A stretch of 64,000 bases of DNA, taken from DAOUAT01 sp964551735 (GTDB lineage Bacteria > Chloroflexota > Anaerolineae > CG2-30-64-16). Positions within the stretch are counted from its first letter, which is position 1. Every line of letters starts with the position of its first letter. The notes under the pieces were generated by a model. It ran no database searches. It was not told where the DNA came from and saw only the letters and a program-made list of their open reading frames with translations. Shown here in pieces: positions 17,085-25,667 of this stretch. A program made the position numbers and the translations under genes. The stretch covers positions 19,855-83,854 of the forward strand of contig CAZKEF010000026.1 in the NCBI GenBank assembly GCA_964551735.1, in the 5' to 3' direction.

Positions 17085-19457
17085 ATGGCTCATACTTCTC
17101 ACAAGCTTCGAAACTCATTGGAAGGCGCGTTGGCTGGCGGCGGCGACGCGGCAACCTCCCCCCTGTACGTCTTTGGGCCCTTCCTCAGTCTCATCGTTGC
17201 GTCCGGTGCGGCCCGGATCGTCTTCGGCGGGTCGGTCTGGCTGGCAGTCCTGACCATCGCGGTGGTCTCGGCCATGTATCGGCTGGTTATGCAATGGGTC
17301 ACCGATGGCTCCGGCGGCAGCGGCCTGAGCGAAGAGGAGTTTGGCGGCTGGGCAGTCAAGGTCAACGCGGGCATCACCTTCATTGAGTACACCCTGACCT
17401 TCCTGGTCAGCATGGCCGCGATGGTCACCTTTATTGCCGACCGTTTTCCGGTCCTCAATACCCACGTGCTGGGGTTCCCATACCGCACCCTGGTTGCGGT
17501 CGGGCTCAGTCTCTTCACCGGCTGGTTGGTTAACCGCGGCCCCAGGACGGCCGCCCGCACTTTTGGCCCGGCCACCGCTGCCGTGCTGGTGCTCCTGTGG
17601 CTGATGATCCTGGCAACGCTGATCCGGACCGGCTTTCATCTGCCGGCGCTGTCCGTCAAAGCCTTCACGCCGCCGAACCTGCACTTCACCGTCGGCGGCT
17701 ACGTCCGCATCCTGGCGGTGATGACCGGCATCGAGGTGTTTGCCAACCTGGTAGCCGCCTTCGACGGCGCGCCACAACAGAAGAGCCGCAAGGCTTACCG
17801 GAGCCTGCTCATCATCATGGGCACCACGGCCGCAACCATGTTGATCGTTGGCCCGGCCATCTTCTCCCTGTCCGATCCCCGCAACATGCAAGTGTCGGTC
17901 TTCACCCAGACCATGGACCAGCTCTTGCCGGCGCCTCTGCCCGCCCTGGGCACGTTGGTGGGAATTTTCGTCCTCATGTCGGCCTGCGCGGCCAGCGCCC
18001 AGGGCCTGCAGAACCTGGCGCTGGGCCTGAAGGAGCGCCACTACATCCCGCCCGCGCTCGGCGCGCTGAATCGCCATGATGTCGCGGACAGGCCGGTTTG
18101 GCTGCAGGTTGGGATCGTCGGCGCCTGTTTCCTACTGTTCGGCACCCACGAGGAGACCTACCTGGCCCTGTACGCGGCCGGTGTCTTCATCTTGCTGAGC
18201 ATGACGGGCTGGGCCGTGACCCGACGGCTGGTGCGCGAGCTATCCGGCCGCTTCTCATTCCGTGGGGGGGGCCTGGTTATCGGCACAACGACCGCGGCCC
18301 TGTTGACAACCGGTGCTACGCTGATCATCTTCGAGGAGAGGTTCCTGGAAGGCGCCTGGGCTTACTTCGTCCTGGTCCCCGTCCTATATTTCGCGTTCAC
18401 CTACTTCCGCCGCCGCATCGGCGCGCCTTCGCCGGAGATGGACTACCTCGGCCAACTCAATGCCAGTCTGCTGGCCGGCTTTGGCTTTGGGCAGGCGCCG
18501 GCCCATGCTGTTGAAAATGGCCAGGCGCCGGGCAAGATCGGCTGGATGCCCGAGCCGGCGCGCACTTACCGCCGGCAGAACGGCAACGTCAAGATCGAGC
18601 GCGTTCTTACGCTGCTGGATGGCTCCAGCAATGCGGCCCAGGCGCTGCCCATGGCGCAGTTCATCTGCGAGACTACCGGCGCCCATCTGACCTTGCTTGC
18701 CGTTTCCCACGCCTACGAGGCTGGCAGCAGCGCGCAGGTGGAGGTTGCGGCTTACCTCAGTGGGGTGGCCGAGAAGATCCACGCGGCGGGAATCAGGGTC
18801 CACGCGGCCGTCCGCCCGGGCTCTCCCGCCGAAGTCACCCGGGAAGTGGTGGCCGATAAAGGCATCGACCTGGTCATCCTCACCACCCGCGGGCGCTCAG
18901 GTGAGAAGAATTGGCTGGGCGAGGGGTTGTCAAGCAAGCTGGTCCATCTGCTGGACATCCCGGTGTTGCTGGTCCAGGTCTTCGAGAGCGGTCCCGCTGA
19001 AGCGCCCCATCTCGGACGGATCCTGGCCGGCCTGGATGGTTCAGCCTTTGCCGAGCAGCTTCTGCCTTACGCCCGCCTGCTTGCTGGGCAGTTCGACTGC
19101 GAGCTGATGTTGCTCACCGTCCCGGCCGTGCCGGAAAGCGAGAAATACCGCGCCCCGGCCGCCGTCATCAACGCCATCCGCAAGCAGGCGGAAGCCAGCA
19201 TGCGGAAGTACCTGGATTCGGTGGCTGACAGTCTGCGCGCCGAAGGGCTGACTGTCCGCACGGTCGTGACAGGGTCCTATCCGGCGCGCGCCATCGTGGA
19301 TGTGGGCAAGCGCGAGGGCGTGGATCTGATTCTGATCGCCTCGCAGGGCCGCGGGGGCCTGGATTTGCTCTTCATGGGCAGCGTGGCCCAGCAGGTTGTC
19401 CAACTGAGCGACAGTCCGGTGTTCATCCTCCCGATCAACAGAGTGCTTAGCGACTGA
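17085..19457 (+). CDS. APC-superfamily transporter fused to two USP domains
   Basis: 790 aa from the ATG at 17085. The ORF opens at a TTG at 17058, inside a palindrome, which is a poor start. Residues 1-460 hold about twelve hydrophobic segments of the amino acid-polyamine-organocation type (SPLYVFGPFLSLIVASGAARI; GLSEEEFGGWAVKVNAGITF). Residues about 510-640 and 650-790 are two USP domains, each with the ATP-loop-like GRSG or GRGG pattern (ILTTRGRSGEKNWLGEGLSS; IASQGRGGLDLLFMGSVAQQ). The transporter part should import or exchange an amino acid or similar solute, and the cytoplasmic USP pair probably senses nucleotide. Three palindromes precede the gene and may regulate it. It converges on the methyltransferase gene at 19493. 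Confidence 0.82.
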   Translation: MAHTSHKLRNSLEGALAGGGDAATSPLYVFGPFLSLIVASGAARIVFGGSVWLAVLTIAVVSAMYRLVMQWVTDGSGGSGLSEEEFGGWAVKVNAGITFIEYTLTFLVSMAAMVTFIADRFPVLNTHVLGFPYRTLVAVGLSLFTGWLVNRGPRTAARTFGPATAAVLVLLWLMILATLIRTGFHLPALSVKAFTPPNLHFTVGGYVRILAVMTGIEVFANLVAAFDGAPQQKSRKAYRSLLIIMGTTAATMLIVGPAIFSLSDPRNMQVSVFTQTMDQLLPAPLPALGTLVGIFVLMSACAASAQGLQNLALGLKERHYIPPALGALNRHDVADRPVWLQVGIVGACFLLFGTHEETYLALYAAGVFILLSMTGWAVTRRLVRELSGRFSFRGGGLVIGTTTAALLTTGATLIIFEERFLEGAWAYFVLVPVLYFAFTYFRRRIGAPSPEMDYLGQLNASLLAGFGFGQAPAHAVENGQAPGKIGWMPEPARTYRRQNGNVKIERVLTLLDGSSNAAQALPMAQFICETTGAHLTLLAVSHAYEAGSSAQVEVAAYLSGVAEKIHAAGIRVHAAVRPGSPAEVTREVVADKGIDLVILTTRGRSGEKNWLGEGLSSKLVHLLDIPVLLVQVFESGPAEAPHLGRILAGLDGSAFAEQLLPYARLLAGQFDCELMLLTVPAVPESEKYRAPAAVINAIRKQAEASMRKYLDSVADSLRAEGLTVRTVVTGSYPARAIVDVGKREGVDLILIASQGRGGLDLLFMGSVAQQVVQLSDSPVFILPINRVLSD

Positions 19458-19492
19458 CGGTTCAAGCAGTGCACAAAGATCATCATGTCCAG

Positions 19493-20098
19493 TCAGTGGG
19501 GAATTCCCTTGTGTGACCGGCGTGGCAAGAACGCGCCGGTCTGCCGACAGTACTCGGCGTAGGCATCTCCGTACCGCAGTAACAGGTCCTGCTCCTCGGC
19601 CCAACACATCACCAGGAAGATGGGGACGTAGATGAAGGAGAAGAGGGCCAGGAACGGCGAGTTGAGCAGGAACGCGAAGGCCCACCACAGCCACACCTCC
19701 CCGGCGGCCTGCGGGTGGCGGATGCGGCGGTAGATGCCGCCGTACATCTGATGCTCCGGTTTGGGCCGCATCGCTTCCTCGCCCGCGTCCCGGATGCCGA
19801 CGATCATCAGGGCGCTGGCCGGCAGGGTGATGAGCAGCGCGATCAGGATCGAAACCGGCCACGGCCAGGGGAAGGTTCTGGGCAGGGGAACCGGCAGCGG
19901 GTAGAAGAAGTAGGTCCCGTAACCGACCGCCGTGAGCCCCTCAAAGGCCCCGGCGATGATGCGGTCGCGGCCCGCGTCGGCATAGGCGCGTGGGCCGATA
20001 ATTCTGGCGCGGCCGGCTGGGCTGACGCTGCGCACGTAGTAGTACAGGAAGAGCAGCGAAGCCAGGAGCAGGAGGGCGAGGTTGAGCCAGGCGATCAT
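19493..20098 (-). CDS. Isoprenylcysteine/phospholipid methyltransferase-like membrane protein
   Basis: 201 aa with about four to five hydrophobic segments. The C-terminal half, IYRRIRHPQAAGEVWLWWAF...WAEEQDLLLRYGDAYAEYC, is the ICMT/PEMT pattern (RHPxY-like followed by an EExxLxxxFGxxYxxY-like motif) that binds S-adenosylmethionine at the membrane face. The family methylates lipids, prenylcysteines or other hydrophobic acceptors; the substrate here is unknown. It starts three bases after the DinB-like gene, so the two are cotranscribed. It is the last gene of the long minus-strand block. Confidence 0.72.
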   Translation of the reverse strand: MIAWLNLALLLLASLLFLYYYVRSVSPAGRARIIGPRAYADAGRDRIIAGAFEGLTAVGYGTYFFYPLPVPLPRTFPWPWPVSILIALLITLPASALMIVGIRDAGEEAMRPKPEHQMYGGIYRRIRHPQAAGEVWLWWAFAFLLNSPFLALFSFIYVPIFLVMCWAEEQDLLLRYGDAYAEYCRQTGAFLPRRSHKGIPH

Positions 20099-20101
20099 CG
20101 G

Positions 20102-20641
20102 TTAGTCCAAGAGGCGGCGGATGGTGGCGAAGTGGTGCTCGTCGTGGTGCGCGCCGACCCGCAGCGCCTGGATCATGTTCAGGCGGCCGATCGCCGGATC
20201 GTAGAGCGGGGTGTTGCCCAGGACGCCCACATCCTTGCCCGCATAGAAGCGGCGCACCCGGCGATGTTCGTCAATGAATAACTCGTGCAGGGTCGCCAGC
20301 GCTGCCGGCCGCTCCGGGGTATACTTCGGCGGCCACAGCCAGCCGACGTTCAACGGGAAGTCGGGCCGCGCGTAGACGTCGTCGATGTCGGTTTGATAGG
20401 GTCGGCCGCGGCGCAGATAGCCGATGGGCGCCAGAAACACCCAGAAGACCCCCAGTATTTGCCGAAAGGAGCGCAGCACCGCGGGGGCGTGGGCCAGGTG
20501 CTCGCCGGCCGACCACGCCTTGGGCCCCTGGCGCTGCCACAAGCGGGCCGGGTCAACGGTCGCCAGCTCGGCGAAGATCGCCTCACGCTGCGCGTCCAGC
20601 AACGCCAGGTATTCGGATATGACGGAATCGGCTCCCAACAT
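20102..20641 (-). CDS. DinB-like four-helix protein
   Basis: 179 aa. The N-terminal WSAGEHLAHAPAVLRSFRQI and C-terminal LRVGAHHDEHHFATI match the DinB/YfiT-like helical bundle, where three His residues bind a metal. Members include thiol-dependent S-transferases, but the reaction here is not readable. GGAGGA lies seven bases before the ATG at 20641. It precedes the methyltransferase gene by three bases and follows the Rossmann-type gene at 20661. Confidence 0.72.
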   Translation of the reverse strand: MLGADSVISEYLALLDAQREAIFAELATVDPARLWQRQGPKAWSAGEHLAHAPAVLRSFRQILGVFWVFLAPIGYLRRGRPYQTDIDDVYARPDFPLNVGWLWPPKYTPERPAALATLHELFIDEHRRVRRFYAGKDVGVLGNTPLYDPAIGRLNMIQALRVGAHHDEHHFATIRRLLD

Positions 20642-20660
20642 CGCTCCTCCTGTGCCGTGA

Positions 20661-21749
20661 TCATTCGCTGTGTAACGCTATTGGCTGGACCTGGTAGGGG
20701 GTGCTCTGGATGGCCTCCTGCCAGCGGAAACGCTGCACCATCGTGCCGCCTGGTCCGGGAACGGCGCGCGTCTCATCGGCCCGCGTGGATCGTGACGTGA
20801 ACGGAATGCGGCAGGCCGAGGCCCAACCTGTGTTGTTGGTCACGGTGATTTCCACCTGATATTCGGCGCCAGGCGCCTGGTCGAGGTTGCGAATCTCGAC
20901 CACGTAGCCGCCCAGGAAGGAGCCGGACCACTGGTCGGCAAAGAGCATCCTGGCCGTTTCCGGGAAAAATTCGGTGTCGAACACGTAGCGATAAGCGCGG
21001 TCGCCCAGCATATTGACGCCGCCGCGGCGCACGAACGCCCGCCGGGCCTCACGGACCCCCTTGTCGGCCATCAGAAATCGCGTGATCTCGCTCTCCGTGC
21101 CGAAGGCCTGCTCCTCACCGCCATCCTCGAAGTACCAGGCCAGGGTTAAGTTCAGCGCCTCGGGCAGGGGCCGTTTTTGCAGCAGGCGGCGCAGGCCGAT
21201 GAGCACCGGCGTGCCCACCTGCGGATGGCGCTTCAATGGTTCGAGGTAGCTCGGGTCCAGCAGCTTGGTCCCGATGTTATCCAGCGTCAGCGGATTCCAT
21301 CTGACGGCCGCATCCAGCTCCCTGTCGGTTAGCTGCCCCGTCCCGTCGGTGACCCAGACCTGCTCCAATGCGGCCAACAGCGAGCGATCGCCGCTGCGAA
21401 GCTGCCGGGCAATGCGCCGTAAGCCATACCCCAAGCGCATCCGCGGCAGCCAGACCCGTGCCAGGCCAGCCGCTGCACACGCTTGAATTGCCGGCTGGGG
21501 CGACGCGGGCGCAGTCAGCAGCAGCGCTTCGGCGGGCGGTGGGTCCAGCTGGGCGATGGATGGAACGGCATGCTGTTCGCTTTCAGAACGGGGGAACGGG
21601 GCAACCCACGCAACCTCGCAGCCGCGGCCCTGCAGGGTTTGCGCGAGACGGTAGGCGAAGTGCCGCGGGTCGGCCACCGCGCCGGTCACAGCGACCCATT
21701 TGCCGGTCAAGGCGTGACGATAGAGATCGGGTGTCGTTAATGACATCAT
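20661..21749 (-). CDS. Unknown protein with N-terminal CoA-binding-like Rossmann domain
   Basis: 362 aa from tandem ATGs at 21749/21746, ten bases after the upstream GT4 stop; the ORF extends to 21803 inside that gene. Residues 10-120 look like a Rossmann domain of the CoA_binding type (WVAVTGAVADPRHFAYRLAQTLQGRGCEV...PSIAQLDPPPAEALLLT). The rest (about 150-362) is predicted alpha/beta with a beta-rich end (YQVEITVTNNTGWASACRIPF) that I do not recognise. It sits in the glycoside operon directly after the glycosyltransferase. Its job is unknown. Confidence 0.6.
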   Translation of the reverse strand: MMSLTTPDLYRHALTGKWVAVTGAVADPRHFAYRLAQTLQGRGCEVAWVAPFPRSESEQHAVPSIAQLDPPPAEALLLTAPASPQPAIQACAAAGLARVWLPRMRLGYGLRRIARQLRSGDRSLLAALEQVWVTDGTGQLTDRELDAAVRWNPLTLDNIGTKLLDPSYLEPLKRHPQVGTPVLIGLRRLLQKRPLPEALNLTLAWYFEDGGEEQAFGTESEITRFLMADKGVREARRAFVRRGGVNMLGDRAYRYVFDTEFFPETARMLFADQWSGSFLGGYVVEIRNLDQAPGAEYQVEITVTNNTGWASACRIPFTSRSTRADETRAVPGPGGTMVQRFRWQEAIQSTPYQVQPIALHSE

Positions 21750-21759
21750 GTTCTTGTGT

Positions 21760-23058
21760 CTATGCCTGGCGGGGAAGCCATGTCTCACCCACGGAATCAC
21801 CAATGAGCTCCTGCAGACGGCGCTTCAGCACGACGTAAGAGTAGTGGCGCCGCGCCAACGCGTGGTTGTGCGCCGTCCACGCCTGAGCCAGCCCCGGCGA
21901 CTCCAACACCTGGCGCGTTTGCCGCAACGTTTCCTCGGTGATATAGCCATCGAATTCGATGACGCGGAACCCCTTGGGCTTCAGATCGGCCACGTAAACG
22001 GGGTACGCGTTGACGACGATCGGCCGCCGGACGTAGATCGCCTCCAGGAACGCGTTGCCGAACCCTTCGATCTCGGAGGGATAGGTCACCAGGTCGGCAT
22101 GGGGGTAGACATCCCACAGCGTATAGGTCTTGCGGCCATCAGGCAAGCGGCCGCGTTCCTCGCTGATGCGGTCAGCGACGAAGGCAGTCGAGACGCCGAG
22201 CCGGTCGGCGTAGTCGCGCAGGAAAGCTGCATACGCAAGCCCCTCGTCGCCGGCCGCGTGGGTGATGACCAGCCGCGCGGTGCGTCCCAGCCGCGCGGTC
22301 AGCTCGATGGCGCGCTCGATCCCCTTGCGCGGGATGATGCGCGTCGGTTGGAGGATGAGCAACTCGTCGGCGATGAGGCCTAACTCCTGGCGCAGGTCGG
22401 CGGTGTACGCATCGGGGGGCGGCGGTGGCGCATCGAAATCCATCACATTGGGGAGGAGCACGCTGGACACGCCCCGGCGCAGGCTGAGCTGTTGGCCCGC
22501 CAGCGAGTTGATGACCGCGTGGCGCACCGATGGCAGCGCGGGCGGGAAGGCGGCGTCGAGGTAATCCCCTACGCAGTTGAACAGGAAACGCTTGCGCTCC
22601 CACGCGAGATCGTGGTTGTGGGCGATGGTTGGCAGGCCGGTCTCGGCAATGAGTTCGGTGAGCGCCAGCCCCAGCGGGATGTTCATCGGGATTGCCAACG
22701 CGTTTTCAGCGATCAGCTGGTTGAGCTCGAACTTGTGCACGAAGGCGTAGAGCTGTGCCTTGAGGTGCTCGGTCAACTGCCGGATGCGTTGGGTCAGCTC
22801 CGGCGGCCGCGTCGTGCGCGAGAAAGCCTGCGCCTGCACCACTTCGATGTCGGGATGCCTGAAGTGCGCCTCCGGCGTCACGTGGCTGCGCTCGGCCGGC
22901 CGGTCGCACTCGCCACAGAAGTAGAAGCACGCGTGCCCCATCCGTTCGAGGACCAGCGCCAGTTTCGCGGTCTCCAGGGACACGCCATCGGTGCCCGCGA
23001 AGCGCGTGGATACAAAACCGATCTGCAGGGCAGGCTGATTGGATTCGGGTTGCTTCAT
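21760..23058 (-). CDS. GT4-type glycosyltransferase
   Basis: 432 aa from the ATG at 23058, which overlaps the phosphorylase stop as ATGA. The N-terminal IGFVSTRFAGTDGVSLETAKLALVLERMGH and C-terminal ILQPTRIIPRKGIERAIEL, then YPSEIEGFGNAFLEAI, are GT-B fold signatures, the last being the Glu-rich donor-binding E-x7-E motif of GT4. It should transfer a sugar from a nucleotide sugar in the cytoplasm. Directly downstream of a glucosylglycerate-phosphorylase-like gene, a role in making a glucosylglycerate derivative (for example a mannosylated form) is possible but unproven. The next gene begins ten bases after its stop. Confidence 0.75.
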   Translation of the reverse strand: MKQPESNQPALQIGFVSTRFAGTDGVSLETAKLALVLERMGHACFYFCGECDRPAERSHVTPEAHFRHPDIEVVQAQAFSRTTRPPELTQRIRQLTEHLKAQLYAFVHKFELNQLIAENALAIPMNIPLGLALTELIAETGLPTIAHNHDLAWERKRFLFNCVGDYLDAAFPPALPSVRHAVINSLAGQQLSLRRGVSSVLLPNVMDFDAPPPPPDAYTADLRQELGLIADELLILQPTRIIPRKGIERAIELTARLGRTARLVITHAAGDEGLAYAAFLRDYADRLGVSTAFVADRISEERGRLPDGRKTYTLWDVYPHADLVTYPSEIEGFGNAFLEAIYVRRPIVVNAYPVYVADLKPKGFRVIEFDGYITEETLRQTRQVLESPGLAQAWTAHNHALARRHYSYVVLKRRLQELIGDSVGETWLPRQA

Positions 23059-24773
23059 CCCTCTGATTCCTCCACAAGCCACAGCGTTTCATAAGGCGCC
23101 AGTTCGGCTGAGCCACCCTGATTCACCAAGAACTTCCGGCCGCTGATCAGATCCCGGGCCGCGTTCGTTTGCAGCATGTTGGCGATGCCGGTTGCTGTCT
23201 GCGCCCGACCCGAGACGTTTTGCAGACACAGGACGGCCGCGCGGTGATCAGGCGCTGTGCGCAGCAGAGCGAAGACCGCGTCGCTGGCGGCAATGATCTG
23301 CTGCCCGCCGTTCGGGTGAAACGCGGGGTACCCGGCCCGGGCCCGCAGCAGCCGCGCGTAACGACCAAAAACCTGCGCCCGCAGCGAGGCCGGGGCGGCC
23401 AGCTCGGCTTCCAGCGCGGCCAGGTCGAGCTTCTGCCGGTTGATGGTGCGGTTGCGACCGGTCTGCGCCACGCCTGCGGGCCAGCCGCGCGAGCCGAACA
23501 GGCTGTGGAAGTAGATGCCCGGCACGCCGACCACCGCCAGCAGGATCGCCTGGCTCGCCATGAAGCGGTCCACCTGGCGCGTCAGCGGCTCGCCGCTCTG
23601 CGGGTCGTTGAGCGCGTCGAAGTAATTGATGTTCAGCTCGTAGGGGCTGCGGGAGCCGTCGGGGTTGTTCTTATACGAGACCAGCCCGCCGTGCGCTTCG
23701 ACGCCGGCTACGAGCGCGTCGATTGCCGCGTCCGGCAGGATGTCGCGCGCCGGGTTCAACCCGATGCCATCGTGCGAGGCCAGGAAGTTGAAGAAGGTTG
23801 TCTGCTCCGAAGGTAAAACGAGGCTAGAAGCCCATTCCGACAGCACGCGGGCATCCCCGGTGCGCAACGCGTGCAGCGTCAGCGGCGGCAGCGCAAAGTT
23901 GTAGATGAGTTGCGCTTCGTTGTAGCCATCACCGAAATAGGAAATGTTGTCGTGATGCGGCACGTTGGTCTCGGTGATCAGCCGAACATGGGGCGCGACC
24001 TCATCCAGCAGCGCGCGGATAAGCTGAATGACGCGATGGGTTTGCGGCAGGTGCAGGCACGTCGTGCCGATCTCCTTCCACAGGAACGCGATGGCGTCCA
24101 GCCGGATGAATTCTGCGCCCTGGGTGACATAGAAGAGGAGGAGGTCCAGGATTTCGAGCAGCACGTCCGGGTTGGCGTAGTTCAGGTCAATCTGGTCGTC
24201 GCTGAAGGTTGTCCAGACCCGCTTCGGGCCAATGGCTGTCTGCACCTCGGTCAACAGCGGCAGCGCGCGCGGCCGCACCACCGCCGACAGGTCGGGATCG
24301 CCCTCGACGGTGATGAAATAGCCCCGGTAGCGCGGGTCATTTCGCAAAAAGCCCTGGAACCACGCTCCCTGCCGCGAAATATGATTGATGACCGCATCGA
24401 ACATCAGCCGGAAATCTCGCCCCAGGCGCGCCACATCCTCCCATGTGCCCAGGGTCGGATCCACGGCCCGGTAATCCAGCACCGAGAAGCCATCGTCGGA
24501 CGAGTAGGGGTAGAACGGCAGGATGTGGACGCCGCTGACGACGCCTGCCAGGTGGCTGCGGCTAAAGTCCGCCAGGGTACGTAACGGCGCGACGCCTGGC
24601 TGGCGCACCTGGTCGCCGTAGGTGATGAGGAGCGCGTCGCGCTGGGTGACATTACCCGCATCCCGGCCAACGGGACGGGGAAGGCGGCCAGCGAGTCGCT
24701 CAAACGTCGTGCGCCCTACTTCATCACCGTAGATCGCCTGTAAATGCGCCAAGATGGTTTGTTTATGATCCAT
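23055..24773 (-). CDS. GH13_18 sugar phosphorylase, probably glucosylglycerate phosphorylase (YcjM-like)
   Basis: 572 aa from the ATG at 24773, preceded by GAGGAGA. The GH13 triad is present: nucleophile Asp226 (RLDAIAFLWKE), acid/base Glu268 (ITETNVPHHDN) and Asp335 (FLASHDGIGLNP). The sequence closely follows, as I recall it, E. coli YcjM, the glucosylglycerate phosphorylase: LITYGDQ, LPFYPYSSDDGFSV, DLSAVVRPRALPLL, WTTFSDDQIDLNY. The reaction would be glucosylglycerate plus phosphate to alpha-glucose-1-phosphate and glycerate. Sucrose phosphorylase is the main alternative, in the same subfamily. It lies between an MscS gene and the GT4 gene in an operon with an ABC importer and a GH63 enzyme, which supports the glucosylglycerate reading. 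Confidence 0.82.
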   Translation of the reverse strand: MDHKQTILAHLQAIYGDEVGRTTFERLAGRLPRPVGRDAGNVTQRDALLITYGDQVRQPGVAPLRTLADFSRSHLAGVVSGVHILPFYPYSSDDGFSVLDYRAVDPTLGTWEDVARLGRDFRLMFDAVINHISRQGAWFQGFLRNDPRYRGYFITVEGDPDLSAVVRPRALPLLTEVQTAIGPKRVWTTFSDDQIDLNYANPDVLLEILDLLLFYVTQGAEFIRLDAIAFLWKEIGTTCLHLPQTHRVIQLIRALLDEVAPHVRLITETNVPHHDNISYFGDGYNEAQLIYNFALPPLTLHALRTGDARVLSEWASSLVLPSEQTTFFNFLASHDGIGLNPARDILPDAAIDALVAGVEAHGGLVSYKNNPDGSRSPYELNINYFDALNDPQSGEPLTRQVDRFMASQAILLAVVGVPGIYFHSLFGSRGWPAGVAQTGRNRTINRQKLDLAALEAELAAPASLRAQVFGRYARLLRARAGYPAFHPNGGQQIIAASDAVFALLRTAPDHRAAVLCLQNVSGRAQTATGIANMLQTNAARDLISGRKFLVNQGGSAELAPYETLWLVEESEG

Positions 24774-24785
24774 GATTCTCCTCAA

Positions 24786-25628
24786 TTACGTCCTTCGGTA
24801 TAACTCGACCTCCTGTCGTGGGATCGCCACACGGATACCGGCGGACTCCAACACGGTGAGCGCATGTTTGCGCAGCACCGTCGCCACGTTCCACTGCCTG
24901 CCGGGCCGGGTTTTCGCCAGCAACCGTACCTGGACGGCCCAGTCCTGCAACGCGTTCCAGCCTATCACCGCGGGCGCCTCCAGCAGGTCGTCTGCGATGT
25001 CTGGATCTTGCCCTGCGCTGGCTGCAGCCGTTTGCAGCAAGCCGAGCACGGCATTCATGTCGGCGTCGTAGGACACGTTCAGGTCCACTATCGCGCGCGA
25101 CCAGCCCACCGTCAGGTTCGACACAGCACGGATGTCACCATTGGGCAGGACGTATCGCCGACCTTCCAAGTCGCGTAGAAAGGTGGCGCGTAGGGTGATC
25201 CGTTCCACCTGGCCCTGGTGCTCACCGACTCGAATCGTATCGCCGACGCTGAATTGGCTCTCGACCAGAATGAGCATGCCGCTGATAAAGTCCTTCACGA
25301 GCGTCTGCGCGCCCAGGGAGATGGCCAGGCCGACCACGCCCGCGCCAGCCAGCAGAGGCACAACGTTGAGCCCTAATGCCTGCAGGATCATGAGCCCGGC
25401 CAACACCAGGAGCAGCCCCAAAAGCGCACTGCGACCGACACGGATGAGAGTCTGCACGCGTTCGGACGCGTCCCGGTCGGCCACCGGGCTCACCAACCTG
25501 CGCTCCAGTTGGCGAGCCGAGAACGCCAGGCTACGATGCGCCAGGTAGGCCAGCACGATGATCAGGCCGATTCGCAGCGCGACAGCCACCGCGGGGATAT
25601 TCTGAAGCGCAGAAAGCCAGTCAGGCAT
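24786..25628 (-). CDS. Small-conductance mechanosensitive channel (MscS family)
   Basis: 280 aa. Two to three N-terminal hydrophobic helices are followed by the pore-lining TM3 region LAGAGVVGLAISLGAQTLVKDFISGMLI, which has the Gly/Ala-rich pattern of MscS. The beta domain (FSVGDTIRVGEHQGQVERI) and the cytoplasmic domain follow. The length is close to E. coli MscS. It opens on membrane tension to release solutes on osmotic downshift. A GGAGG site precedes the ATG, and the gene is followed 12 bases later by the phosphorylase gene. Within an osmolyte-type sugar operon it makes sense as the outlet for the same compatible solute, which is inference. Confidence 0.9.
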   Translation of the reverse strand: MPDWLSALQNIPAVAVALRIGLIIVLAYLAHRSLAFSARQLERRLVSPVADRDASERVQTLIRVGRSALLGLLLVLAGLMILQALGLNVVPLLAGAGVVGLAISLGAQTLVKDFISGMLILVESQFSVGDTIRVGEHQGQVERITLRATFLRDLEGRRYVLPNGDIRAVSNLTVGWSRAIVDLNVSYDADMNAVLGLLQTAAASAGQDPDIADDLLEAPAVIGWNALQDWAVQVRLLAKTRPGRQWNVATVLRKHALTVLESAGIRVAIPRQEVELYRRT

Positions 25629-25667
25629 CCTGTTGTTTCCTCCAACCCTATATGATTTGTAGAGATC

